Below are positions 42,343 through 56,446 of a DNA stretch of 64,000 nucleotides, one piece after another. This DNA is from Pisolithus tinctorius (lineage: Eukaryota > Basidiomycota > Agaricomycetes > Boletales > Pisolithaceae). The number at the start of each line of letters is the position of its first letter. The first letter of the stretch is position 1. The position numbers and the translations under genes were made by a program. The notes under the pieces were generated by a model, which saw only the letters and a program-made list of their open reading frames with translations, was not told where the DNA came from and ran no database searches. The stretch is taken from the NCBI GenBank assembly GCA_024663395.1, contig JANFAH010000024.1, positions 744,001 to 808,000 of the forward strand, read 5' to 3'.

Positions 42343-43564
42343 CTCATTTAAAGTGCGTGAGGGCTGGTTTGCCCTATGTTGCACTATTCTATCGTAAAGC
42401 GACCTAACTAGGGCCCCCTGTGGCCCGCCTGAACCCCACAAGCGTGTGAATGCCCTGGTGGCAAAGCCTTCGGCTCCCCACCAGTCCGCCGTTCCCGCCG
42501 GCCGTTTTAGTCACACCGCCTTGAAGTGGGGACGGCTTATAACTTCTGCTAGCTCGCTTTTCTATTTACACTGGCCCGGCTGCCGTTAGGCTAGCTGATA
42601 ACGAAATAAACGTGCTTTTCCATGTCCCGTTGTGTGTGAGTGAATATCTGGTGCGTTAGGTCGGTACTTTGGGACGGGGGTGAGTGGTCTGGGGGACATA
42701 GGCGCGTTGTTCAGCGTTCTACCGGATGACGTGTGTCGCGGTGGGGGAGCAATGGGATGTATGAGCGAGTGGTTTGGGTATGCGGTGCATGCGTTCGTGG
42801 ACTACTTTCCGTAGCGCGAATGGAGCGCTAGGGCTCTGTGGGAGCGCTTCCTTACGGTGCGCCTTCTTTTTTTTTTTTTTTTTTTTTGGCGGTCTTCGGC
42901 TCCGATTCGTCGTGATATCCGTGTGTATGCTGTAAAACGTTTTGTGGCCGATATGTACTTGAACAAGTGGGTTTGGGCCACCTTGTTCGAGAGGAGGAAT
43001 GCCATCGAGTTGGCATCCCTTCCTAGCGCGTTGCGGAGTATGTGACGCTCTCTGTCATATCTTGGACACTGGAAGATGTAGTGGTGTACGTTTTCTGGTC
43101 TGTCTTCACCGCACTGCAGGCAGTTTGGTGAGTCGCTTCGCTTGAAACGGTGGAGGTAGCTGTTTAGCGGGATGTGGCCTGTACGGAGTTGTATGTATGT
43201 TCCGGTCTGTTTCTTTGGTAGCAAGGCAGCTAGTTTTGTGAACGAGCTGCTGGGCAGTTGGGGGTCTATGGCGGTTATGCGGTGGTAGCGGGGGGAGCTT
43301 TTCCATTCCCTCGTCCAGAGGGTTTTTAGTCTTGCGGTATGGAGTTGTTTGAGAGCGGAGACGCTCTGAGGTAGTTGGTTTCTTAACGGGGGGGGTAGGT
43401 CCTTTAGTGGGCTGGAGGAGTCGGGTCTTGTCGCGGCTGTTTTTGCCTCTCTGTCTGCGCGCTCGTTCCCTTCCACTTCCATATGTCCCGCTATCCAGCG
43501 TATCGTAACGTCTTTCCTTGTTAGTTCTTGCCTGTTGAGAGTTTTGCGTATGGAGGATCTGAAA
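42315..43564 (-). mobile_element. 5'-truncated LINE (non-LTR retrotransposon)
   Basis: Flanked by the 12-bp duplication tgctcttgcaac (42303-42314 and 43565-43576). It ends in a 28-base A tail on the minus strand (42342-42315). It keeps only the RNase H end of the pol ORF and a 3' UTR of about 450 bp. An internal A tract at about 42868-42888 encodes a poly-Lys run in the ORF. Related 3' end at 921-1130. Confidence 0.88.
42802..43564 (-). pseudogene. LINE ORF2 C-terminus: RNase H and zinc-finger end
   Basis: VTIRWIAGHMEVEGNERADR with following EAK is the third-to-fourth catalytic region of RNase H in Tad1-like LINEs. It is followed by CLQCGEDRPENVHHYIFQCP, the C-terminal Cys-His motif of such elements. 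The beginning, including the RT, is missing by 5' truncation. The reading frame happens to stay open into the upstream flank. Confidence 0.85.
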
Positions 43565-43779
43565 TGCTCTTGCAACTTGCCAACGCTGGCTCTGACAGTG
43601 AATTTCATTGGACCTAAATACTTCCGGCTTTTCGGAATCCGTTGCACATATTAGACGAATCATACATTTAGCATCCACAACGTCTCTCTATACCAGAAAA
43701 TGCCACCGGAGGTCGAACGAAGGTGAACTCACCCTAAAGATTTTACTCAAGAATGCCAGCGATCTTTCCCTTTGTCACC

Positions 43780-43988
43780 CTCCGACTGACGAGTGCCTGG
43801 GTTTACATCCAGCTGCAGATGCGTGTGATTGTCAGGAGGTCGTAGTCTATTCCGTGCTCATGCCGTACTATCCAGCTTTTCGTACATCTCCATTCCCCTG
43901 CGCCCATCCCTACCGCATTCATACTCCTTGTAAGCGTATGTTAGCCCACCAACCTTTGTCACGGGTCAGGCTTGCAAGGAGAGTTTAA
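43780..43988 (+). pseudogene. Fragment related to the Cys-rich ORF at 38173-38568
   Basis: DCQEVVVYSVLMPYYPAF and CAHPYRIHTPCK align with the Cys-rich protein on the minus strand at 38.2-38.6 kb. It stops at a TAA soon afterwards and lacks the rest. Confidence 0.5.
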
Positions 43989-45118
43989 TCGGTGCTGACC
44001 GCATCTGGGAGTTTCGCTTGTGCTCAAATCAATCAGCATTGGCGTAGGTTTCTAATTTCCGCCCTCGCATGTGTGAGATGCTCACTCACCTCACAGATAG
44101 TGGTTCCCGGAAATTACCTGTTCTCGGTGGGAAGTGTCGCAGGGGACTGACGAACTCTGTCTTCTGTATGGTTATGAAAGCAGTGAGTGCTTGTGTATGA
44201 GCTGAGTGCTCAGCGAGCTAATCAATCAGGTGAAGTAGTGCCGCAGTGCGGCGATAATGTAATGACGCCCCAAGCTACAAATGCTGCGAGGCGAGTAGTA
44301 CAGGGGCTCCTTCGGGAACTGATTTACACCCAATTCACCTAGAACCTAGCCGTCTTTGTTCTTGTCAAAGTAAGCGTGATGGTGCGTTCTATCCTCGCAG
44401 GTGTACGCCTAGTAGTTCTAAGGGGTGTACGAACTCTGTCAGTTCGAATTCCTGGAAGGTGTGCTCGGCTTGGTGCTCCGTGGATGAATCTTTGTAGCGG
44501 GTCCTTTCTGACCAAGCAACATATTTTCTGGCGGTCTGGAAGAGTTGGAATCACCACAGAATGTTTCTCATTCTGGAGCCCTGGGGCGCTATCACGGTTA
44601 CCCTCGTGACTTTGGCTCTCCGAAGCTATTAAAATAGTACGCCCACTTCTCTCAATCCGTTTCTCGCAGCAGGTTCCGTGCCTTCGTTTCCAATTGTGCG
44701 GCTGGCAGTCCAGAGAGCTGTCGTTGTAGTGGCACCCCTAGCAATGACTGGCGTGCTTAATTGGGATTTCGTCAAGTGGAGCAACAGGAACACCATAACC
44801 GGGTAAATCTGCAAATTTTATCGATGTCTACACCGCAACAAGTTTGGTAGCAGCCCACGGTGAAGGTTTTCTGTGTTGCACCCGCTGTTGCGCCTCTCGC
44901 CAGTTCTGCGCGGGAGATACCCAAACGTCTACATGTGGTATGCCGCATCTCGCAGCGCCCTGCGACACAAGGCACAGACCTTTCACGCTTCATAATAGGA
45001 TGCCCAGGAAGTATCTTTAGTGGATTCCAGGCCCATGCGTCATACGTTCGGTTCTTCGACAAGGTTCACCAGAGCGGTACATACACCACACGTATGACCC
45101 CCTTCTCTCCATGGCCGC
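43989..45118. other. Intergenic, partly duplicated
   Basis: The block at 44120-44210 (ttctcggtgggaag, cgcagg, tctgtatggttatgaa) matches, in inverse orientation, 4200-4300 and 34100-34180. 45035-45120 is the shared inhibitor promoter block (cgttcggttcttcgacaagg). No gene seen. Confidence 0.45.
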
Positions 45119-45126
45119 ATATAAAT
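45119..45126 (+). promoter_or_regulatory. TATA box of copy H
   Basis: atataaat, about 50 bp upstream of ATG 45172, preceded by the shared cggttcttcgacaaggttca block near 45048. Confidence 0.65.
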
Positions 45127-45171
45127 ACAGTTCGTACTCCTACTTCGGGCGTCACTTAAAGCATCTTTAAC

Positions 45172-45757
45172 ATGTCTGTTACATCTGGTCACTACAGGAT
45201 CACCACTCACCTTGGCCCTAACCCAGCCGTTGGTGTTGACCCGAGAACTGAATTTGCAATCAAGAAAGTTATCGTTGTACCTCGAGAGATTCCGTCCCCA
45301 GGTACTAATGCAAGTTGGTTCAATTCATCTGTGGTTTGAAGCTAATCATTTTTCAGTGGGAAGTGAGACAGGAAGAAGGCCAGTTTTACCTCCTTGCTGT
45401 CGATAGTGCAAACGCTCGCCCGGAAGAAGACAAAGTGTATGCGTATTATGGGCAACCGGGTGTGAAGTGGAAAATTGTCCATCACCCACTCCGCAGGGGG
45501 TACACGTAATTTGGTCGTCTTAACTCTCGAAGTGACTGTGGTTTATTGACGATTCACTGTAGGATCCTGAGCCCGGAAGATGAAGCACTCGCTTGGTATC
45601 TTCCTAACTCCGAATATAACACTCAGGTGCCCCAAGCTTAACCCATTCAATATTTATGAACTCACACTGACCTCTGCTTCAGGTCGAGCTCAAGCGCCTA
45701 GGCTTCATCATTGGTGAAGGATTTTACTTCAATTTGGAGATGCTAGTTGAGGACTAG
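45172..45757 (+). CDS. I66/mycospin-like protease inhibitor, copy H
   Basis: Exons 45172-45309, 45357-45505, 45563-45626 and 45683-45757 give 141 aa (MSVTSGHYRITTHLGPNPAV; WEVRQEEGQFYLLAVDSAN; KVYAYYGQPGVKWKIVHH; LAWYLPNSEYNTQVELKR; NLEMLVED). Intron 1 starts with GC (gcaagt) instead of GT. The same GC donor is found at the deleted copy C, so it is inherited rather than a new lesion, and GC-AG introns are spliced in fungi. Exon 3 is one codon longer than in copy B. Intact otherwise. Confidence 0.85.
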
Positions 45758-47785
45758 CAAGTCTGAGACGACATCTAGGTATGATTAATATGTGTTTGAG
45801 GGAAGTGTTGGTTGTATTGTTACATAAATGAGCTGTGAAATAAGTTGTACTGTGTCTTGAACTCTACATGACAGGAAAGAGCGATCCCGCAGTTGGTATA
45901 TAATCGGCCAGGAAGTTGGTCCGGGAAGGTGAAGTTACGGAGTGGTTGGACGACCAAGAGTTGCACGCACAAATACTATGACCTCGGCGGATTCCAATTA
46001 TCGTTTGGTTTCCTGCAGGCTAGACCAAAGACTGGATAAGGAGTCGTTCCGGCGGTGGTCTTGTCACTTCCCAACGCTCCCTCGCTCAAACAGTCTTATT
46101 TCCGTTGACGGGTCTGCGTAAATGAGTCACAAAATTCGGTAGCCTAGTGTGTATACGATGCTGGTGCGGGACCCGACGTTACACCTGGCATAGGACGCGT
46201 ATGTCCAATTGTCTTGCTCGGGCGACTACACTACATATTACTGACTGCCTCATCCTTCGGTTTGAGTACCCCTATGTTCAGGAACCAGATACAGCAAAGG
46301 CTTTCATAGCACGCCGTTGCACTTATACCCCTGCCAGGACCCAGGACCCTCACTCGTTCCGCATCGCGATCCCTTGGGTGCTCCAGTCTGCACCGATCTC
46401 TTATCACCTTGGAATCATAACTGGTCTCCGTTATCCGGGACGTCCTTGCAACTCTCATCAGAGGGACAGGGAATGACAGAATCACGGTCACGACCAGTCA
46501 GTGACAGGTTTAAACAGGTTTGAACCATCTATTCGCTTCGTGATGCTGCACAAACTCCCCGAGAAGGATCGGCTTCTGAGCGTTGCCGTCTCGGACTCTC
46601 GGTTTCAGGCTTGTTTGCATGTCCATATGCTTGGTCCTGCTGGATACTACCGCTTTCGTCTTACCATAATACCTCCCTCAAGTTTGTATCGGTGAACTAA
46701 CCTGGTGCATTTACGTAGGCGTGCAGGTGTCTAAACTGCACATTACACCAGTAACCGCACCGAGGCCCCTGACGGTTTAAGGCGGACTTGAATAATCGCT
46801 CTTTGTCCAGACGAGCAGCAAGCGATACTCACAACTGACCCATCTCGAGGTTCAACTTATATACCCACCAAACCCAATGCTCATATTCGCCTACTGGCGT
46901 CCTCGCGATCACCTGTTCAATATATTGTAGAAGGTCAGTTCGAACTTGGTTCTGTGGCTAGTGACCTTGCGCGTTCACGATCATCTGGACCTGCCTCGCA
47001 GCCTTCGAGAAATGTCACGGATTCCCCTCAGCCGGTTCTCCATTCCTCACACAAAATAACTTAAGACATTAAATGTTCCTGATGGTGAGTGGGGTACCCA
47101 AACTTCTGGGGAACAGAACTCGTTGGGTTGATGTCTCGTCAGATGACCTTGATGGTCACTTCTAGGGCATGTTCGCCGTATGGGGGTCTTATCACCCGAA
47201 GGTCAACCTCCTTAATAGTCTACCCCCAGATTTCTATGGTTGTCATAATTCGACTCCTCGATAGTTTTGTGAAACTTTGTGGCGCCACCAACTCCATCAT
47301 CCGATTTTCGATTGCATCGGATGCAGCCTTGCCCAGTTACATACAGTAGTCTACGCCCAGGGTGGTGTTCGTGATGCTACGCGTCCGATTGTATCACCAC
47401 GGCGTTGCGGTGTCGCTGTCGCACTGCCGCTACTCAAGACTCAGATGTGGGGGTGATCTTGTTGCGCAGGTCACCGATACCGAATCCAGACGAGTTGTAT
47501 TTCCAGTCCCAAACCAACCACTACTTTCCGATAGCGACATCAGAGTCCTATATAATCACCAGGAAGAAGTTAAAGTCATACATATAACAGATGGATCGTT
47601 ACAGGTCGTTACATCATTACAAAACAGTATTGCGTGCATCGGAAGGATAGCGCGGAGATCTATACGGTCTGGAATGTCATAAATCTAGATAACGTAAGCC
47701 TAGCTGAACCAGGTCCATTGCAGAACCCGGTGGGCATAAACGACAAAAGAGAGAAAATATAAAACCTTTACGCCGTAGGGAAGGG
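45758..47785. other. Intergenic, no gene seen
   Basis: 46540-46640 is an inverted, diverged copy of the block at 1140-1240. Several open frames of 60-110 codons are not conserved or recognisable. Confidence 0.4.
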
Positions 47786-50023
47786 TTAAGCTCCAGGAAC
47801 TTCAAACAACAGGCATTTATTGCTATAGTGCTTCGTGATTGCATTTCTCACTTCGTCTCGCAGAGCCGAGCGAACAATGAGTCCTCCACAAACATAGCAG
47901 AGGTGAGTATTGCATCCAGGGACGATACACTAAATGAAAATAATTAGATTATATGTGCGACACTACAAATCCCAAGAACCCACCATCAGGTGATTGCACC
48001 CAGAAACCTTCTGAATCGGCGTTTTACAACCTAGGATACTCAGTTCAAGCGTGTGTAGGTGTAGTTGAAGAAGGTTGGCAGACATACTCGGGCAGTAGCG
48101 CCAGCCTTTGCGCTTCACCAAAGAGTCTAGCTCAGCAGACCCATCGCATGAATGTTTCGGACCACCGATAATAACCGTCTGTTGACAATCCTTGCACCAG
48201 GACGTGGTTGCAATGACGAACGGGACAGACAATGTTCTGCATGGCATCATAGTCTTGCCGATCCACGAACGCTGACTGCTTGCACCTGAAAATCGGACAG
48301 TCAAGAACAGATGTACGAGTACGCCATTGAAGGTACCCTACATCCGACAGTGTAACAACACAGAAAACTGGGCCATTTCCATCTCGACCCACACACGATA
48401 ATGTTCTTCTGTGACGCCAATCTGTTCGACGAGCGAACGCGTTATCGCTGAAAGTGAATCAGAAAAAGCCACACGTCTTAGTTCCTGATATCGTAAACAA
48501 ACGTACGTGCAGGTTCTTGGCGTCCTCCAGAGGCTACACAGATGGGGCAGGAGATGGGAAAACGGTGTTTCCTCTATCTTCGTACAAATGAAGTCCCTCA
48601 GGCAATTTCTGCATATCATATGTGCACAACATTCCACTTGAGCGACGTTATCCTTGGATACGTCATCCAAACAAATACCGCATCGAAAGATATACTGGAC
48701 GTTGTGGTACGGGGCCGGCGGAAGTCGACGGGATTGCTTGTCCTCGTTATCCAAGATGTTCTTTAATTTCAAGGCGCGCTCTATCTCTTCGCTCAAATCT
48801 TCTGATGTTCGCATCCTCGGAGACATTGGTTGCATCCGAGGACTTTGCGGGATGTCACTAACATTGTTACGCGAATCCTTGGGTTTCACACAGCGCTTGA
48901 TATATGGTAGTCGCGGTGAGCCAATGGTGTTGGATGCCTGCGAGGTGACCGAACTGAAGCGCCGCTCCTGTTCAGCCAATTCCCTGGCGCGTGCGACAGC
49001 CTGTTCGGCTTTGAGCCTCTCCTTTCTTATGACCTCGACTTGTGCTTCCAGGCGCTGGATTTCCGGAGTTAAAGTTATTGTTTGTCGCTTGAGCTCGACA
49101 ACTTCGGCTCGTAAGGCCTGTGGAGGCGCAGTTGACGCCCTTTGAGGCTCCAGCCGCTGCTTCTTGGGCACAAATATGTGTCCCGTAGCAAGCAGTTGGG
49201 GTTGGAAAGCGCATGTCACTGAAGGCATGTATTCATCGGTACGCAGGATACGACTGAGAGTCAGTGCAGTTTGAGTCATTGAGGTACTGAAGATGAGGGC
49301 GGCGCCGTGCGGATGAGAGCGGCGCGGCTGCGGGTCGAACACCACGAAAACGGTTTTATCGGAAAGGCGGTCTTGAATCTTGAAACAAGCTATAGCCTCG
49401 GGGGAACAGCTGAAGATCACAGCAGCACAAGACTGAAGAGCTTGCAACTCCCTGGATGAGAAGGCGGGCTTTGGTAATAGTTCAAACAGGGTAGAAAAGA
49501 AACATACTGTAGGACGTGTTTGAAGTGGTCGGGCCTGGGAAGCTCGTACTTTGTAGAGACTGGTTTAAGGGATTTGTCAAAGAGAGGCGCTCGGCATATG
49601 TCTTCGACATCCAGTTGAATATCGCTCGACCACCCAGCGCGGATGGACACAACTTCCTGTATAGAAGGTTGCTAAGTGAGCGAACAGTTGCGACAAGGAC
49701 GAAGGTAATGCCGTCTCCAACTAATAACACCGACCCAACGTACGAGCCCGATGATGTTTTCAACCCCCGGGGTTCCGACTTACCTCCATCGTCTGTCGGC
49801 TGCCTAACGAGGCAAGCACAGCGGCGATGTTGCCATGGTGGCGTTCTGCCAGGTAAAACGCAACTCTGGCGAAATTCAGGGATGCGAGACTGCATGCCGA
49901 GATGTCCCCCGAGGTGAGCTGGGGAATACCAGAAAACGAGACGATGCGATCTCTTCCAAGAAGGACATCTGAAGCGAGGGAATCTGTACAGGACACCGGG
50001 CATTCGTCAAAAAGCTTCACCAT
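47786..50023 (-). pseudogene. RBR-type E3 ubiquitin ligase (RING-IBR), frameshifted
   Basis: Starts at ATG 50023 (MVKLFDECPVSC), with ATG 50095 also in frame. Exon 1 50023-49784, exon 2 49656-49508 and exon 3 from 49451 join in phase. In order: an N-terminal region, a coiled coil (LKRQTITLTPEIQRLEAQVE), RING1 (FRCGICLDDVSKDNV, CRNCLRDF), IBR (CKQSAFVDRQDYDAMQNIVC) and a RING2-like end (WRYCP, CKTPIQKVSGCNH, CNTHLCYVCGGLIVRSALR). RBR ligases pass ubiquitin through a RING2 Cys. Two single-base expansions break the frame: AAA at 48568-48570 before PISCPIC, and CC at 48200-48201 within CNHVWCKDC. It is either a young pseudogene or sequence error. Confidence 0.8.
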
Positions 50024-50793
50024 CTTGCGCTGTGGTGACTGTATAGGGTTAAAGACCGGCTCAGTCAGCTTTTGGGGCTGACGTAGACCTGCCAAGGGGT
50101 TCGGATGGAGGTTCCGTGTGAGACGCAGGACTTTGACGGAAGCCAGCCCGGAAAGCCCTCAAACGGTCGAATTTGGGAAAGGAAGGTGCCATGATACGCA
50201 GTTACCAGCTGTGTAAAATTCTCTATTCAGTGTGAAACGTCAGCAGCCTGCCGGGAAGAGATAAACAGGCATAGTGACATACTTAGTGCACGTCAAATCG
50301 TCAGCCCTGTGGGGGGGAAAGAAAACCGTCCAAGCGGTCGTAGGGAGAGAAGCGACACGAGGTAAGCAATGAGGTGGCCCATGGTCTTGAGGGAGAAGCA
50401 TGTGTGTGTGGAATGCTGAGAGCCTCATGGGGATTAATATTAGCCCCTGAATGATATTGCATTGCAAATTTGTGGTCCCAAATGACCTCCGCAGGAGGGT
50501 TCCAGGGACGGTCCTATTAACCGTCAAAACAAATCGCAGCTCGCTGATTCCCTTAAAAAATCGATTCCACAGGTAGTCCGTGTCCTGCGCAGTGTTCAAC
50601 GTTGTCAACGCCTGCGGCCGCACGTCGCAGCATTATTTTATGTTTGTTTTGATTACATAAGCGCAGTGTTCACCGCCTCTCTGGGTTTGAACTGGTCAAA
50701 TACTCCGACAACTTTTGATTTGCATTCTTCTGATTCTCACCTTCCAACGACACAAACTAACGACCTTAGCAAGATCTCTTTTGACACACTGCC

Positions 50794-52419
<1,626 letters not shown>

Positions 52420-53729
52420 GCGTTGCGTAGACGTCGCAGTGGTCAAAGGAAAAGTATTGTTGCAATAGTAGATTGCCGTCGACGTGAATTTTCTTCCGTA
52501 TCCCTTCAGTTTTGAGGGTGGTTCTGCCGGCCATTATGATACGATTTGATCCTTTATATCACCTACACATTCTTACCGCCAATTGAAGATCTTTTTGCAA
52601 GTGCCGACCTCTCGATAGAGCGGTGCTATCGTCGATATGGTGGAAGTGGGCATCTGATTGCAACAAACATTGTGAAGAAAGCTTGCCCCATCTCGGCGTG
52701 CGCACAGGTCTGATAATCAGGGCACTGCCTTGAGTTGTACCGAGCTTCCGAATCAGCATTGCGAATGGGTGGGACTTCTGCCTGTAATTCAGACACGGGG
52801 TTCCGCTAACTTCTTTCGGAGTCAATATTTGGGAGATGTCCAACAACTTGGAATCGCATCATCCTATGGAATGTTCTGGGGTATGTACAAGCACAGGCCT
52901 GCGATGTGGGGCGTGACTATCATTATCATAGTGGACTAACTATAAAATCCACTGCGCAGTCCGTCGCATCTACATACTAGGCGCGACAGTGCAGCTCATG
53001 CCCTTCGAAAGTTAACCGTATGCAAGGCAATGAGTACTCGGCAACCATTGAAACACCTGCAGCACGAGTATGGCTTAGAAGCGCGTCATTCCATGATTGA
53101 TCCTGTAACCTCTTGATAATGACTTACAGCAAGCAACGTAACGAGAGACCAGATCCAAACAAAAAGAAGTGTAAGGCCTTCGCAACCATCGGAGCTTGTA
53201 CAGTAGAAGTATGGCTTAGAGGTGCGTTACTCCATGATTGATACTGCCAAGGCCCTCTTTGAGCGTTGCCCGCGTTTCCTAGTGCGCTGTGGCACTAGTA
53301 GCCTAGTACAAAATCAAGACCTGGGGAGGCTGTGGCAGGGCGCTCTAGGTTGCGCCCAGCTAAAATTGTTATGATGGCGCATGAGGTACTGTCCGACGAC
53401 AGTCCTGCTGCTTGTGACACGATTCTCAAGAATATAGCTACTGGTCCGTGTTTGCGCACGCCCCGATCTCACTGGGTCGGGTACTAAAGCGGAAACAGGG
53501 AAAACCGTTATCGATCATCTACCGCGATCAGAAAGGTGAATTTGCGCGCCGATGGAGACCCAAGTCAATTGATTCGCACTGTTTATGGGCGGTCCGAATT
53601 GGAATTACATAACTGCATGTTGCCAGTCCGGGGTACCAGGATGACCATGCATTTAGGTCTGGTTCCAAGACGACTATAAAAATGGCATCTGCGTTTGTCT
53701 GCTTCTGCTCCTCGTAAAGGTGACCAACC
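52420..53729. other. Intergenic with a short direct repeat
   Basis: A block of about 45 bp, gtatggcttagaagcgcgt.att ccatgattgat, occurs at about 53070-53104 and again at 53210-53246. No gene seen. Confidence 0.45.
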
Positions 53730-56381
53730 ATGGTAGGGATTCCACCGGGCTTCATCTATATGCACGTCGACTTCCTCGCCTAGTCAGTCCTCTAGCTCTT
53801 GTTTATGCTGGCTCCAGGATCTGGGCAATCGTCTTCGAGAATGCAGCCCCCCTCTGGCTGAGGCGCTCTGCGTATATATTCTCCATCCCCATCGCAATGG
53901 CATGTGGCATCATCTACGCCTATCTTCGTGACAGGAGGGAGGCAGCACTTCGAGGGCGCTGTCCTTGCCTCACAAGTGAAAGAGTACGTGGCCTGGTGGT
54001 CTCGACATCCTTCTCTCAGTTTGCTCGGGGGTTTTGGTGACGGGCATATCGGTATGCGTACTACGGTGTTTCCCGTTATGGTGCTTTTTTGACTGATTCA
54101 TTTTAGGATCACCGTTTGACCAATACAGTCAGGAATATGGTCCCAACCGTCAATGTTAGATTCATGTTCGAGGACCAGGTTAGACCTTGTCGCAGTTTAG
54201 TAATATCTATTTGACTCCTGAGATAATGGACAGATTTTCACGACGGAACCCGAACATATCAAAGTATGACTCTTTGTCGTCAGTTTCACCATCATACTGA
54301 CTGGCTGCCGTTAGGCAGGTTCTGTCTACGCAGTTCAATTCCTTTGAAAAAGGTGGGTTTCCTGCGACGTTGGCTAAAGTGCCATGTTTTTTATAACAGT
54401 TCAGGCCCGGTGTTCTGGGACCAGTAAGTGCTCTACTTGGAACTGGAGTATTCAACTCGGACGGTACACTTTTCCCAGTATTCTCCCACCCCTGCACCGG
54501 CTAACGCTTTTGCTCTTTTGATGCAGGCGAAATATGGAAGTAAGCGGTGCTGGTTCCTTGGCACAGATTATCTCATGCTCACACATATCATGATCTAGGT
54601 TCCATCGCTCGATGACGCGACCATTCTTTAGCAAGGATCGGATTAGCCACTTCGATATATCGAAAAGCATGCAGATGATGCTCTGAACCAAGCGAAATCC
54701 AGATTCCAAGAGGGTTACCTGGTGGATTTCCAGGTACTTCACACCGCAGCTTGGGGGCTCCTATACTGACGTTATTACTGCAAGGACATGGTGGGCCGAT
54801 TTCACCCTTGACTCGGCAACTGAGTTTTTGTTCGGGAAGAATGCTGGCTCGCTTTCTGCTGGACTAGTCTATCCCAAAAATTCGTTACCAGGGCAAACAA
54901 ACAATGAATACGAAAAACACCCGTCCAACGTTTTTGCCCGTGCGTTCTCGCAAGCACAATCGCAAGCCGCGTTCAGGGTCGTTTCGGATCGTTTTGGCGC
55001 TTGGCCGAGTTCTGGAGCGATCGCATTCAGAAGGAAATGGATGTCTGCCATAAATTGATCAATCTGTCCTCAAGGACGCTTTGGAATGAAAGGCAAGCGA
55101 TCTACAGGACAGGGGGGCACAGAGGAGAAAGGGGCCCTTGAGGATACATTGCTTGAACATCTCGTTAGCTGCACTGAAGGCAAGTGGTTTATTTATACTT
55201 CCCTTGAATCTGCACTCAGCAATCTCTCACAGACCCCACTGTCATTAGGGATGAGATCGTGAACATCTTAATAGCGGGGCGTGATACCGTACGTTGCCTG
55301 GCTTATCTTCACTTTTGATGCTCAATCCAAACTATGTCAGACGGCGGCTACCTTGACATTCCTGGTTTACATGCTTTCCCAACACCCGGATGTTCTGAAG
55401 CGACTTCGTGCAGAAGTTCTTAGTAAGGTTGGGAGTTCGAGAAGGCCGACCTACGATGACGTGCGGGACATGAAGTACATGCGAGCTGTCATTAATGGTA
55501 CGTTATCTCTCCGCCTTGTGTGGAACAGTTGTCATATGTCAATGTGCAGAAACTCTTCGATTGTATCCCCCCGTGTAAGTTATCCGCTGGTCGTATGATT
55601 TCTATCGTTTAATCACATCTTGTTCAGCCCTTTCAACGTTAGGTTAGATTTAACTGCCAACACAAGGGTTTCGATGGCGCGCACCTGATATCTTTCTATT
55701 TTGTAGGACGAGCACAGAAGCGGCGGTATGGGCCGGCGTGAACGGAGGTCCGCCCATTTATATCCCACCAAAGACGCGGTGGGTGGTGCACGCAACCGCG
55801 CATGTATAATGTACTGACATACAACAGGACCCCGTATTCTGTATTCCTTATGCATCGTCGGAAAGATCTCTGGGGTCCCGATGGTGGGCTAGCCGCCTTT
55901 GCCACTGGGCAGTAACTGAGATTGATTGACTTGCAGCTGAGATGTTCGACCCGGACCGATTTCTCGATGAACGATTGAAGTATCTAACATCGAATGCGTT
56001 CATCTTCCTCCCATTCAATGCAGGACCCAGAATTTGTCTAGGTCAACAAGTGGGTCTCCTGTTTAGTGATAACATTGGTGATGTTGATTGGAGTCTGCAG
56101 TTTGCATACAACGAGATGTCGTTTTTCCTCGTTCGTCTATTGCAAACTTTCTCTTCCATAACGTTGGCAGAAGACACCCAGACTCGACCACCTGCAGAAT
56201 GGGGCAAAGGAATAGGACGCAATTCACAGGAAAAAGTGGTAATCAAATCTCACCTGACCTTGTATGTAAACGTGAGTACTGGTAATCTCGGCTTCACATA
56301 TCAAAGGAAATTCAAAATTGCGGGTTCTAGGGGGGTCTGTGGGTACGGATGGGGGAAGCTGGTGATGATGATAATATGTGA
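53730..56381 (+). pseudogene. CYP63-like cytochrome P450, copy 1 (pseudogene)
   Basis: Same exon series as copy 2 but with one-base deletions at about 53757 (ATATGCACG against ATTGCACG) and about 54660 (in the exon FFSKDRISHFD...), plus a lost stretch near 55055 and a scrambled N-terminal exon end. Downstream exons are intact, including I-helix [30 protein letters not shown] and the heme loop [10 protein letters not shown]. It ends at TGA 56379-56381. A GC-AG intron follows CTE. Confidence 0.88.
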
Positions 56382-56446
56382 TGCCAGATTAAGAATATGC
56401 AGAGTACCAATATCGACATGATAGTCAACGTTTTTGTAGTACAAGC

